A stretch of 13,787 nt of DNA from Bacteroidales bacterium (GTDB taxonomy: Bacteria; Bacteroidota; Bacteroidia; Bacteroidales; GCA-2748055), in NCBI GenBank assembly GCA_029934875.1, contig JAOZLK010000047.1, positions 1-13,787 of the forward strand. Reading direction: 5' to 3'. Below, one piece after another: positions 1 through 8,409 of this stretch. A program made the translations under genes and the position numbers. A model generated the notes under the pieces. It was not told the DNA's origin and ran no database searches. It saw only the letters and a list, made by a program, of their open reading frames with translations. Numbering within the stretch: the first letter of the stretch is position 1; each line of letters opens with the position of its first letter.

Positions 1-2383
1 GGGGAATGGCCCGGTCACCATCTTCATGGGCCTCATAGTCGGTATCAAGCAGGTAAAGTGTAATCCTTCCCACGAGGACCTGCCATATCCTTGCGTGCAA
101 AGTTCTTCCAGGAAGCACGATCTGCACTGATTTCCAATTTCCTTTTTCATCCCTTACCGGTGAAATTGGAAGCCTTGAAAAATCCTGTGCATCACTTAAG
201 GCCACCTGCTCACCCCCGGCGGTAATCAACTGGCGGAAATATCCATACTTGTACAGAAGTCCGACACCGGTCATGGGAACATTGAAATCACTGGCCTCCT
301 TCAGGTAATCTCCCGCCAACAATCCCAAACCGCCTGAAAAGGTCTTCAGGGAATTATGAATCCCATATTCCATACTAAAATAGGAAATGGTGGGAAGTCC
401 CTCCTTCGATTTTTCGGACATATATTCCTGGTACTTCTTATATATCGACTGAAGACGGTTTGAAAATTCATCATCGGCTTCCAATTCTTTGAGCTTATCC
501 AGGGAAAGTCTTTCCAATAATTCAATCGGATTTTCTTCCACCTCAACCCAGAGCTCATGATCGATGTAGGCAAAGAGGTCAATCGCATCCTGGGTCCAGG
601 ACCACCAGAGGTTCCGTGAGATTTCTTCCAGTGACTTCAGCTTATCAGGAATGCTTTGATGTACATTAACCCTTCTCCAGAATGGATGTATATTCACAAG
701 GGCCTGTTCGGTTTCCGGCAACCTTTCAATCCGATCCTTTGCAAAGTAGACCAGCTCCTTATCCGAGGCTCCTTCCAGGGCAATATCATAGGCTTGCCAG
801 TAATGACTGACCAGGTTTTCCCACAGGGCAATTCTGGAAACCTCGTAAGCTCCCTTCCTGTAGAGTTCACCAGACTCATCCCGCAACTTGCATTGCTTCA
901 GAATCGCATCAGCGATTCCTACCACCACATCCCGGTCATTATAATCATCCCTGGGGATGACTGTGATTCCGGCGACCTCTTTTTTATATTCATTATTCAC
1001 CCACAGTCCGAAGCCGGTAAGTGAAGTAGTGACCGTTGGAACACTGAAAGCAAGACTCTCCAGGGGAGTATAACCCCAGGGTTCATAGTAAGACGGGAAA
1101 ACTGTTAGATCGAGACCTATCAACAGATCGTAGTAAGCAAGATTGAATACGCCGTCATTTCCATTAAGATAGGACGGAACAAAGACCACCTTCACCGAAT
1201 CATCTTCACCATTGTGAAGGCCATTTTGGCGAATTCTGTTCAGAATCTGATCATGCTCGGAGTAATGAAGATTGTGGGTCAGGTGTTTTTCCTCCAGGGG
1301 CTCTGCTTCGCCCCCTCCAAGTATCTCCTGCAGGTCTTTTCTTGGACCATAGTGGTTTGCAGGGATAAGAATGAAAGCCACAGCCTGGCCGGTACAGTTC
1401 TTATTTTTATTCAAGCTTCCCAGTGCATCGATAAAAAGATCAAGTCCCTTATTCCTGAATTCATAGCGCCCGCTGCTTGCAACCAGCATGGCATCCTCTG
1501 AGATTTTTTCCCCGGTAAGGGCAGAGGCGACATCAAGCATCCTTTTTCTGGCCTCCCTTCTTTTGTCTCCAAACTCCGATTCTGAAGGAACAAAGCTGTC
1601 TTCAAAGCCATTTGGAAGGACAACATCCACCTTTTTCTCATGAAATTGTTGACACTCCCTGGCTGTCAATTCACTAACTGTGGTAAAAGCATCCGCAAAA
1701 GAACCTGCTTTTTTCTCCAGTGAATGCTTGGCCACAACATTCAGCTCCCTGGCCTTCTGATCGCCAACAATTTGCTCCATGGGGCCATACAGGGCCTGCC
1801 CGTTTCCTGCAATGGAGCGACCTACTGTGGTAGCATGCGTGGTAAATACTGTTCCGACAGTTGGCAGATGCTGTTCCAGATACAACAAGCCGGCCCCTGT
1901 TTGCCATTCATGGAAATGTGCTATCAGTTTCTTGCTTTCCAGTTCATAAAACCTGGAGAAGTTCTCAATTGCCTTACCTGCCGCATAACCAAACAATGCA
2001 GGTTCGACATAATCCCACTCGCCGCTGATGGAATCCAGCCTATAGCTTTCCCACAGGCTTTTAAAAATTTCGTCTTTCTGGTTAAAACAGGGAGTAAAGT
2101 CAAGCATAATTGCAATAGGCCGGCCGGTAATTTTCCAATGCCCGATTCTAACCCTTATCCCTTCATGGAAGGCGTGGTCCTTCCAATCCGAAAATAGAGA
2201 AAGGTCCTCCTCAAATTCGGGATGTTCTTTGCTCTCCCTCCAAACATCGGGACCAATGGTAATATATTCATCACCCATTGCCTTAACAAGGGTGAGCGCT
2301 TTTGTTGAGACAACGGTATGGATTCCTCCAATTTTATTACATACCTCCCAACTAACCTCAAATATGTGATCAGGTTTATTCAT
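1..2383 (-). CDS. Fused glycogen synthase (GT3) / alpha-glucan phosphorylase (GT35), partial at C-terminus
   Basis: One uninterrupted minus-strand frame runs from ATG 2383-2381 to the left edge (794 codons, no stop); I checked the frame at both ends and in the middle. Residues 1 to about 550 resemble GT3 glycogen synthase: FEVSWEVCNKIGGIHTV near the start, FTTHATTVGR at about 180-189, GRYEFRNKGLDLF near 300, and PSYYEPWGYTPLES with the E-x7-E pair at E434/E442. From about 560 a phosphorylase N-domain (DUF3417-like, NLWWSW) begins, followed by YFSMEYG (668-674) and SGGLGLLAGDYLKEASD, typical of TIGR02094-type alpha-glucan phosphorylases. The PLP-lysine region and roughly 600 residues lie outside the window. 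Expected roles are extension of glycogen from a nucleotide sugar (GT3 half) and phosphorolysis to glucose-1-phosphate (GT35 half), in the cytoplasm. It is the last gene seen of the glycogen operon, 24 bases after the GH57 gene. Domain calls are confident; nucleotide-sugar preference cannot be read. Confidence 0.9.
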   Translation of the reverse strand, partial: MNKPDHIFEVSWEVCNKIGGIHTVVSTKALTLVKAMGDEYITIGPDVWRESKEHPEFEEDLSLFSDWKDHAFHEGIRVRIGHWKITGRPIAIMLDFTPCFNQKDEIFKSLWESYRLDSISGEWDYVEPALFGYAAGKAIENFSRFYELESKKLIAHFHEWQTGAGLLYLEQHLPTVGTVFTTHATTVGRSIAGNGQALYGPMEQIVGDQKARELNVVAKHSLEKKAGSFADAFTTVSELTARECQQFHEKKVDVVLPNGFEDSFVPSESEFGDKRREARKRMLDVASALTGEKISEDAMLVASSGRYEFRNKGLDLFIDALGSLNKNKNCTGQAVAFILIPANHYGPRKDLQEILGGGEAEPLEEKHLTHNLHYSEHDQILNRIRQNGLHNGEDDSVKVVFVPSYLNGNDGVFNLAYYDLLIGLDLTVFPSYYEPWGYTPLESLAFSVPTVTTSLTGFGLWVNNEYKKEVAGITVIPRDDYNDRDVVVGIADAILKQCKLRDESGELYRKGAYEVSRIALWENLVSHYWQAYDIALEGASDKELVYFAKDRIERLPETEQALVNIHPFWRRVNVHQSIPDKLKSLEEISRNLWWSWTQDAIDLFAYIDHELWVEVEENPIELLERLSLDKLKELEADDEFSNRLQSIYKKYQEYMSEKSKEGLPTISYFSMEYGIHNSLKTFSGGLGLLAGDYLKEASDFNVPMTGVGLLYKYGYFRQLITAGGEQVALSDAQDFSRLPISPVRDEKGNWKSVQIVLPGRTLHARIWQVLVGRITLYLLDTDYEAHEDGDRAIP

Positions 2384-2407
2384 TTTTCTGTATTATTTCT
2401 GAATTTT

Positions 2408-3772
2408 CTATTTCTTCCTTGACCCTGTAATTTTCTTTGCAGGGTTTTCCTTCTTCGCAGTATTACTTTTTTTGGCAGGGCTGCCTTTCCTTACTGCCGA
2501 AAGCTTCTTTTCCATCTTCTCAATCTCGGCATCTTTCTCCTGTATGATCTTACTTAAGCGTGCCACATCATTGTTCTCATGCGATTTCTGGCCAGCATTC
2601 ACCCGGATTTCAAAATCACTCAATACATTCATATAATTTATAAATGCATCATAGGGTGTATCATAAGGATTGAAATAGGAATGAACCTCGCCGTCAGAGA
2701 AAAACTTGGTGGACATGTAATAGAAATGATCACTTACCTGTAAATAGGCAAAATCCTGCCTAAGGGCATCATCATCTGTATTATCAAGCATCTCTTCCAA
2801 AGAGTAGAGCTTATTGAATGCTTCATTCTGCATCTCATTTCCAAGCCATGCAGTAAGATCGCGCTCCTCATCAGCCCAGGATATTGGATTTGGGACGTGA
2901 GCTGCTGAAACAACCTGTAGTTTCCTGGCTACTTCGGAGGGGGTACTGAAGCTAAATGGAGAATCTTTGAATACAATCCCGGGAAGAGCCTTTAAAAACT
3001 CAAAAATCCCTGTCTCTTTCCACTGATGCTCTCCAAAGGTTTCATAATCCATAAATAAGTTTACCACCTCTTCATTCGCCGGAACCTGGTTCAACCAGGC
3101 GACATATTTCTCGGCAGTCAGGGGATATTCCGGCCAAGCTTTATTTGAAAAGCGGAAGGCGATATCATCGCTCAGTTTAAAATTCTTCAGGAGCAATTTA
3201 AGCTTTGGTTTGATGGCATTGCAATAGAGGAAATTGGGGCTCTTCCAACCCAGCACATGCTTGGCTCCTTCAGTGAGCATTGCCTTAAAGCCCATATCAG
3301 CAACCATGGCACCAATCTCATCAGAATAAATGAGCTCCGTATTACGAAAAACAGCAGGCTCCTGTCCAAAGTGTTCTTTAATAAGTTTACGGTGGGCATC
3401 TACCTGTTTACGGAACTCGCGGGGGCTGTTTAAGGAACTTAGCGAATGGGCAAAAGTTTCTGAAAGAAACTCAACCTGCCCTGTTTCAGCCAGCCTCTTA
3501 AAACTATCGAGAACCTCAGGCGCATAAAGCCTGAACTGCTCAAGGGCAATCCCGGATATGGAGTAGGAGATTTTAAATTTTCCCTTATGCTTATTGATCA
3601 GGTCAAGCATGAGTTCATTGGCGGGCAGATAGCACTTAGCAGCTACTTTATTGAGGATTGATTCATTTGAATAATCATCATAGTAGTAATGGTCGTTTCC
3701 GATGTCGAAGAACCTGTACCTCCTGAAACGGAAGGGCTGGTGGACCTGAAAATATAAACAAATTGTTCTCAT
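2408..3772 (-). CDS. GH57 family glycoside hydrolase (alpha-amylase / 4-alpha-glucanotransferase type)
   Basis: A 454-residue protein with GH57 signatures: HQP at residues 11-13, NTELIYSDE with the probable nucleophile Glu146, and FMDYETFGEHQ (240-250) with the probable acid/base Asp242. It has no signal peptide, so it should act in the cytoplasm on alpha-1,4-glucan, either hydrolysing it or transferring maltooligosaccharides; sequence alone does not separate amylase from glucanotransferase. The catalytic barrel and helical part end near residue 390. Beyond it lie a short predicted coiled coil (about 400-427) and a lysine-rich tail (430-454) with PAKK/TAKK repeats, which is not part of the usual family core. 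It starts 17 bases after the glycosyltransferase stop and ends 24 bases before the GT3-GT35 start, consistent with one glycogen operon. Confidence 0.9.
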   Translation of the reverse strand: MRTICLYFQVHQPFRFRRYRFFDIGNDHYYYDDYSNESILNKVAAKCYLPANELMLDLINKHKGKFKISYSISGIALEQFRLYAPEVLDSFKRLAETGQVEFLSETFAHSLSSLNSPREFRKQVDAHRKLIKEHFGQEPAVFRNTELIYSDEIGAMVADMGFKAMLTEGAKHVLGWKSPNFLYCNAIKPKLKLLLKNFKLSDDIAFRFSNKAWPEYPLTAEKYVAWLNQVPANEEVVNLFMDYETFGEHQWKETGIFEFLKALPGIVFKDSPFSFSTPSEVARKLQVVSAAHVPNPISWADEERDLTAWLGNEMQNEAFNKLYSLEEMLDNTDDDALRQDFAYLQVSDHFYYMSTKFFSDGEVHSYFNPYDTPYDAFINYMNVLSDFEIRVNAGQKSHENNDVARLSKIIQEKDAEIEKMEKKLSAVRKGSPAKKSNTAKKENPAKKITGSRKK

Positions 3773-3789
3773 GTTATTTCTGCATCAAG

Positions 3790-5076
3790 TTACTTAACAA
3801 ACTCCTGGTATATATTGTGCACTTTCTTTCCGGAATTCTCCCATTTCATATCGTTGACTTCCTGAACACCATGTTTTTTGAACATCTCAGCCAGTGAGGG
3901 ATAGTTCAATAATCCGTATATGGCATCTGCCAGGGCATCCACATCCCAGAAGTCAACCTTTAAAGCATACTTCAGGATCTCGGCCACTCCCGATTGGTGA
4001 GAAATAATCGACGGAACATTGGATTGCATCGCCTCCAGGGGGGAAATCCCAAATGGCTCGGAAACCGAAGGCATTACGTAAACATCAGAAAGGGAGAACA
4101 TGCGGAATACATCATCCCCTTTTAAAAATCCGGTATAGTGAAAGCGATCGGAAATGCCAAGAGAAGAGGTCCAGAGTATCATTTTCTCCATCAACTCGCC
4201 GCTCCCGGCCATCACAAACCTAACATTATCCATTTTCTTAAGCACCTTGTGCGCCGCCATCACAAAGTATTCCGGGCCCTTCTGCAGGGTAATCCTGCCA
4301 AGGAAGGTCACAACCTTCTCATTGATCCCCCTTCTTAATTGTAGTTGTTCATTCTCGGGCAAGGGATCAACTGCATTATAAACAGTCACCACCTTATCGG
4401 GGTGAATACCATATTTATCAATGACTGTATTCCGGGTAAGATTGCTAACGGCGACAATCTTATCTGCAATCTGCATCCCGGTTTTTTCAATCTCAAAGAC
4501 AGTGGGATTTACCTTACCTCCACTACGGTCAAAATCGGTCGCATGGACATGAATTACAAGGGGTTTGCCACTGGCCCTTTTGGCAGCAATTCCTGCCGGA
4601 TAGGTGAGCCAGTCGTGTGCATGAATGATCTCAAAGTCAGTTGTCACTGCAATTTCACCAGCAACCACCGCATAATTGGCGATTTCCTCGTACAAATTCT
4701 TTCCATAGGTCCCTGTGAAGTTTAACTTCCCACCCATGGTGGTTTCCACAAAGCGTCTGCCCGTATTTTCCGCCTTGTTGACAAGTACCTCGTATTCTTC
4801 AGGAGAGGTATAGGGTACCAGGTTTGAATTGATCTCTATATAAGAGAGGTCCTTCAGATAATTATGCTCTCTTATTTTCCTGATATCCAGCGTAATGTCC
4901 CCGGCTCCGAGCACCCTGATCCTGCTTTGATCCTCATCCCCGTGAGCCTTGGGAACAACAAACAGGATTTCAAGACCGGGTATAGAGGACATTCCCCGTG
5001 TAAGCCCGTAACAGGCCGTACCCAATCCCCCGGAAATATGTGGTGGGAACTCCCACCCGAACATCAGTACCCTCAT
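3790..5076 (-). CDS. GT4/GT5-like glycosyltransferase of the glycogen operon
   Basis: A 428-residue GT-B fold glycosyltransferase. The N-domain opens MRVLMFGWEFPPHISGGLGT, like the starch/glycogen synthase catalytic N-domain, but the lysine of the canonical KxGGLG loop is replaced (I-S-G-G-L-G). HAHDW lies at 152-156 and HVHATDFDR at 176-184. The C-domain (Glycos_transf_1) has FLGRITLQKGPEYF (258-271), with Arg261 and Lys266 expected to contact the sugar-nucleotide phosphates, and SEPFGISPLEA with the E-x7-E pair Glu340/Glu348. No signal peptide or membrane segment is seen. It lies 10 bases after the debranching-enzyme gene and 17 bases before the GH57 gene. By context it probably makes or elongates alpha-1,4-glucan from a nucleotide sugar; the exact donor and acceptor are inference. 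Confidence 0.88.
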   Translation of the reverse strand: MRVLMFGWEFPPHISGGLGTACYGLTRGMSSIPGLEILFVVPKAHGDEDQSRIRVLGAGDITLDIRKIREHNYLKDLSYIEINSNLVPYTSPEEYEVLVNKAENTGRRFVETTMGGKLNFTGTYGKNLYEEIANYAVVAGEIAVTTDFEIIHAHDWLTYPAGIAAKRASGKPLVIHVHATDFDRSGGKVNPTVFEIEKTGMQIADKIVAVSNLTRNTVIDKYGIHPDKVVTVYNAVDPLPENEQLQLRRGINEKVVTFLGRITLQKGPEYFVMAAHKVLKKMDNVRFVMAGSGELMEKMILWTSSLGISDRFHYTGFLKGDDVFRMFSLSDVYVMPSVSEPFGISPLEAMQSNVPSIISHQSGVAEILKYALKVDFWDVDALADAIYGLLNYPSLAEMFKKHGVQEVNDMKWENSGKKVHNIYQEFVK

Positions 5077-5086
5077 GCTGTTGTGC

Positions 5087-7027
5087 TCATTGGTTTAAAT
5101 TTTCTATCATCTCCCCTATTCTTAACAATGCGGCCACTGCGGTAGCCTGGGAAATACCTCCTTTGGGATCATTGGGAGGATTGCCATCATATACCTCAGA
5201 TATACTTCCTATGCCTCCGCTTGCCAGGGCTTCATCAAAGGCCTCGTACAAACTTTTGACCCGTGATATGCCCGACCTTTTATAAACATCCAGGTATCCC
5301 TTAATAAAGTGTTCCAAAAGCCACGTCCATACAGTTCCCTGGTGGTAGGCCCGGTCTCTTTTCACCTGATCGCCATCATATACACCCTTGTATGCTTCAT
5401 TTTTTGGCGAAAGCGTCCTTATGCCCTGAGAAGTCAACAATTCCCCTTCAATCACATCAAGAATCGATTTTTTCATCTCCAGGGTCAGGGGAGAGTAATC
5501 CATGGAGACTGCAAGGACCTGGTTGGGCCTGACTGACATATCCTTAAAATCATCGTTGAAATAATCAGCCAGGTAGGCTTTTTCAGGATTCCAGAAGGAA
5601 TCAACAAAGGATTGAGCGATCAGCCCTGGCAAAGAATCCCAGCTTTCAACAAAGACCTTATCCCTGTCTGTAGCCCATTCCAGGGACTGGCATACTGCAT
5701 TATACCACAGAGCATTGATCTCAACCACACATCCGTCCCTGGGTGTAAGTGCCCGGCCATCAACAATAGCATCCATCCAGGTCAGGGGTCTTCCTTCCTG
5801 GGCAGCATAGATCAGGCCATTTTCCGTCATGTGAAGGATTCCGCATGATCCATCCCTGAAAGCCTCGAGAACTGATTTAATGGCTTTCCCATATTTCTTC
5901 CAGATATCAAATCCAGGATCATAAAGAGCGTACTGCTGTAAAGCCCAGATGAACCAGAGTGGTGTATCAGCTGCAGGATAGGCCCTGCTCTTCCATCCGG
6001 AGCCCTCCGTAAAAAGGCCGCCATTCAACCTTGTCAACATGGTATCAATCACTTTCAGTGATGTTGGTAGATCACCGGTGGTCATGGTCAGACCGGGTAA
6101 AGCCATAAACGATTCCCTTCCTGAGGACCCGAACCAGGGGAAGCCCGAGATGATTTCCGTACTTTTCTTTTTACGGACAATAAATTGTTCTGCTGCATTT
6201 AAGAGGCAGTTGTTGAAACTGTCCAAAGGAATCCTGCTGTTCAGCTCCGATGAAAACTTCCGTTTCAGGCCCCCGGGGACAATCTCTTTTGTGGAAGCAG
6301 AGAAAACAATCGATTCTCCCTTTTTTATGGGCATCTCAAAATAGCCCGGCACATAAAGATCCTCTTTATACTCATATCCGCGTTTTTGTTCCTCCATATA
6401 CTCGATGTTGTAATACCAGTCGGGTACAGGAACAAATTCGACAGCTTTGGAACATTGCATATGAAGCTCCGGATATCCTTCGTACAGCCTGGATCCGATC
6501 CCGTTGGGAATATCCCTGTAGCGAGTATTTGCATAAAGATTGGATTTACTAAGTGCATGCTGGTTTCGAAACGCAAGAAAGGGGCTTAGCCTCAGCAAGG
6601 TGTCCGAATTTGCCTCCAGAAGGGTGTACCTTACCAATACCTGTTCGGTCTTGGAAACCATCAACACCTCCCGGGAGAGCACCACGCCCCCGACTCGATA
6701 TACCAAAGAGGAGCCCCTGGTGGCATCAAAATCGCGTACATACTTATGGCCTTTGGGAACATATTGATCTCCTTCATACTTGTGAATTCCCAGGTTGAAA
6801 TCCTTATCGTGCTGAACAACAGTAGCATCAAGTGTGGAAAGGAGCACGTGATGTTCGCCACCCATCTCCTCAAGAGGACACACGAGCAATCCGTGATATT
6901 TCCTTGTATTACATCCGATTATTGTAGTGGATGCATAAGAACCTGCACGGTTCGATCTGATCACTTCCCTGGAAAGGGAATATTCCAGGTTGATCAATTC
7001 GGATTTTTCAAACTTCAGAAAACTCAT
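5087..7027 (-). CDS. Glycogen debranching enzyme (amylo-alpha-1,6-glucosidase type, GDE_N + GDE_C)
   Basis: A 646-residue protein with an N-terminal beta-rich GDE_N-type domain (about 1-260; TRKYHGLLV at 41-49) and a C-terminal (alpha/alpha)6 barrel of the GDE_C/GH133 type. Motifs in order: GFPWFGSSGRESFMALPGLT (295-314), YPAADTPLWFIWALQQY (350-366), LTWMDA (415-420, Asp419 probable acid), VEINALWYNA (435-444), YHQGTVWTWLLEH (561-573) and ISEVYDG (609-615, Glu611 probable base). It should remove alpha-1,6-linked glucose from branch points of glycogen in the cytoplasm; no signal peptide is present. The usual WGRD motif reads SGRE here. It is the first gene of the minus-strand glycogen operon, with a divergent 181-base gap upstream that must hold its promoter. 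The start ATG gives the expected N-terminus (MSFLKFEKSELINLEYSLSR). Confidence 0.93.
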   Translation of the reverse strand: MSFLKFEKSELINLEYSLSREVIRSNRAGSYASTTIIGCNTRKYHGLLVCPLEEMGGEHHVLLSTLDATVVQHDKDFNLGIHKYEGDQYVPKGHKYVRDFDATRGSSLVYRVGGVVLSREVLMVSKTEQVLVRYTLLEANSDTLLRLSPFLAFRNQHALSKSNLYANTRYRDIPNGIGSRLYEGYPELHMQCSKAVEFVPVPDWYYNIEYMEEQKRGYEYKEDLYVPGYFEMPIKKGESIVFSASTKEIVPGGLKRKFSSELNSRIPLDSFNNCLLNAAEQFIVRKKKSTEIISGFPWFGSSGRESFMALPGLTMTTGDLPTSLKVIDTMLTRLNGGLFTEGSGWKSRAYPAADTPLWFIWALQQYALYDPGFDIWKKYGKAIKSVLEAFRDGSCGILHMTENGLIYAAQEGRPLTWMDAIVDGRALTPRDGCVVEINALWYNAVCQSLEWATDRDKVFVESWDSLPGLIAQSFVDSFWNPEKAYLADYFNDDFKDMSVRPNQVLAVSMDYSPLTLEMKKSILDVIEGELLTSQGIRTLSPKNEAYKGVYDGDQVKRDRAYHQGTVWTWLLEHFIKGYLDVYKRSGISRVKSLYEAFDEALASGGIGSISEVYDGNPPNDPKGGISQATAVAALLRIGEMIENLNQ

Positions 7028-7208
7028 TTACACGAAGATTTGATTGTAATTTACAAAAAAGGCACATAACTATAACTAAATAGTCATGCCTGACGATAAA
7101 AAAATGTGATGTTTGTTGTCGTAAAGAATAAGTGTTGTACTGCAAATTTAATAACAAATTATAACATATTGCTTTCTTACTATTTTTACATGCTAATTTC
7201 AGTAACAA
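7028..7208. other. Divergent AT-rich intergenic region between glycogen operon and lipoprotein-lpxH operon
   Basis: This 181-base gap separates two divergent operons and is AT-rich compared with the flanking genes. It should contain both promoters. One Bacteroidota-type -7 box is visible for the minus direction (7143-7150); I could not find a convincing plus-strand box. No hairpin or operator-like palindrome stood out, and no small gene is supported. Confidence 0.6.
7143..7150 (-). promoter_or_regulatory. Candidate -7 box (TAnnTTTG) for the glycogen operon
   Basis: The minus strand reads TAAATTTG, an exact match to the Bacteroidota housekeeping -7 consensus TAnnTTTG. It points toward the debranching-enzyme start, which would give a leader of roughly 110 bases. 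A TTTG -33 element at the expected distance is not visible, so support is partial. Confidence 0.3.
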
Positions 7209-8405
7209 ATGAATAAGATTTTTGTTAGAGGCCTCCTGTGTATCGCACTCACAATTACTGCTTGCAAGCCTGGCAATCGGCCTGTAGAGAAGCACAATGA
7301 GGCGCTCAATACTACCAGTATTGAAGGAGTTCTGGAAGGTGGAGCCCAAAGAGATGTGGTCCTTGAAGAAATGGCGGTCAGAGAATATATCCCCATCGAT
7401 ACCGCGACCTGTGACGAGGAGGGCCACTTTCTGATAGACTTTGAACCAGAACAAACAGCCTTTTATGTATTTCGGACCGGCGGGACCGCTTACATTACCT
7501 TGCTGATTGAACCGGGTCAGAATATTACTGTCAGAGGCAGCTATGGCCAAAGCGACCGATACAGCATCAGCGGGTCTGAAGACTCTGAAGCCCTTATGGA
7601 GCTATCGGCTGCTCACAAAAGGACCTTAGATGAACTTGGAGAAATCATAAGTGAAATTCGGGAGGCAAGTGATCTGAACGATTTCCCGGAGATCAAAATT
7701 GGGCTGGATCAGAAATTTGACTCCCTGTGCAACTCATTCCATGGCTACTCCTGGGAATTCATACAAGAAAACCACGAGTCGCTCTCCATGCTGATTGCCC
7801 TCTACAATCTTTACGGGCAAGGGCTGCCGGTATTTGATCCCATAAAAGACTTTCAAATCTACCTCTTCGTTGATTCCCTGCTCCAGGTCCACTACCCTGA
7901 ATTTGAAGCTGCACTCTTATTGCATGCTCAGGTTCTCGGGACAAGTTCAACAAAACAAATTAATGGAGAGGATCCCCGCCCGGATGTAGGTGAGATCGCA
8001 CCCGATTTTGTATCTTCACGCCCTGATGGATCAAAGTTGGCACTTTCGGATTTAAAGGGCGACTATGTATTGCTTAGTTTCTGGGCAGGATGGAGTAGTT
8101 TAAGCAGGGAGGAAAATCCTTATCTGAAAGAAATCTGGGGAAACAAAGGCAACTTTCCATTTAAAATACTTCAGGTGTCATTTGACGGAGAGCTTGCAGA
8201 GTGGACCCGGGCAATTGAAGAGGATGAATTAGGCTGGGATCACGTGTGCGACCTCAGGAGATGGGAATCTGTAATAGCCGATCTCTACGGGGTAGAGAAA
8301 ATCCCTTCCAACTACATCATCGATCCCGAAGGGAAAATAATTGCAAGGGATCTTTTCGGGAATGAGCTGCTTGAAAAATTTAATAATCTGTACAGCAAGA
8401 AATAA
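7209..8405 (+). CDS. Lipoprotein with DUF4369-like and thioredoxin-like (TlpA/AhpC-TSA) domains, CxxC lost
   Basis: 398 residues. A lipoprotein signal peptide ends in LTITAC (lipid Cys19). Residues about 36-125 match the DUF4369 pattern found at the N-terminus of many Bacteroidota thiol-disulfide lipoproteins (TSIEGVLEG, then a beta-rich stretch to ISGSEDSE). A helical linker leads to a TlpA-like thioredoxin fold at about 258-395: GEIAPDF, LSDLKGDYVLLSFWAGW, KIPSNYIIDPEGKIIARDL with the cis-proline Pro366. Where the family has W-C-G-P-C-R this protein has W-S-S-L-S-R (295-300), so both redox cysteines are serine. It should sit in the cell envelope as a lipid-anchored protein, but ordinary disulfide exchange is not possible. 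Three other cysteines remain in the mature protein (68, 174, 347). It is the first gene of a plus-strand operon; a paralogue follows after 4 bases. Confidence 0.88.
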   Translation: MNKIFVRGLLCIALTITACKPGNRPVEKHNEALNTTSIEGVLEGGAQRDVVLEEMAVREYIPIDTATCDEEGHFLIDFEPEQTAFYVFRTGGTAYITLLIEPGQNITVRGSYGQSDRYSISGSEDSEALMELSAAHKRTLDELGEIISEIREASDLNDFPEIKIGLDQKFDSLCNSFHGYSWEFIQENHESLSMLIALYNLYGQGLPVFDPIKDFQIYLFVDSLLQVHYPEFEAALLLHAQVLGTSSTKQINGEDPRPDVGEIAPDFVSSRPDGSKLALSDLKGDYVLLSFWAGWSSLSREENPYLKEIWGNKGNFPFKILQVSFDGELAEWTRAIEEDELGWDHVCDLRRWESVIADLYGVEKIPSNYIIDPEGKIIARDLFGNELLEKFNNLYSKK

Positions 8406-8409
8406 ACAA

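Noticed and set aside
656..2197. Plus-strand open frames of up to about 157 codons opposite the GT3-GT35 gene.
   Set aside because: Antisense shadows without recognisable motifs, over strongly conserved coding sequence on the other strand.
1..2383. Several short minus-strand frames suggesting a decayed gene on the left.
   Set aside because: They lie in other frames; one continuous 794-codon frame covers the whole stretch with family motifs throughout.
7108..7115. GATGTTTG as a plus-strand -7 box for the lipoprotein operon.
   Set aside because: It mismatches TAnnTTTG at the first base and has no -33 element, so it is too weak to list.
7008..7550. A 180-codon minus-strand frame crossing the divergent gap.
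   Set aside because: It overlaps the starts of two well-supported genes, has no family motif, and its composition looks like antisense sequence.
8341..8409. Upstream in-frame ATG that would lengthen the second lipoprotein by 23 residues.
   Set aside because: It lies inside the preceding gene and would place a charged stretch before the lipoprotein signal; ATG 8410 gives a clean lipobox and 4-base spacing.
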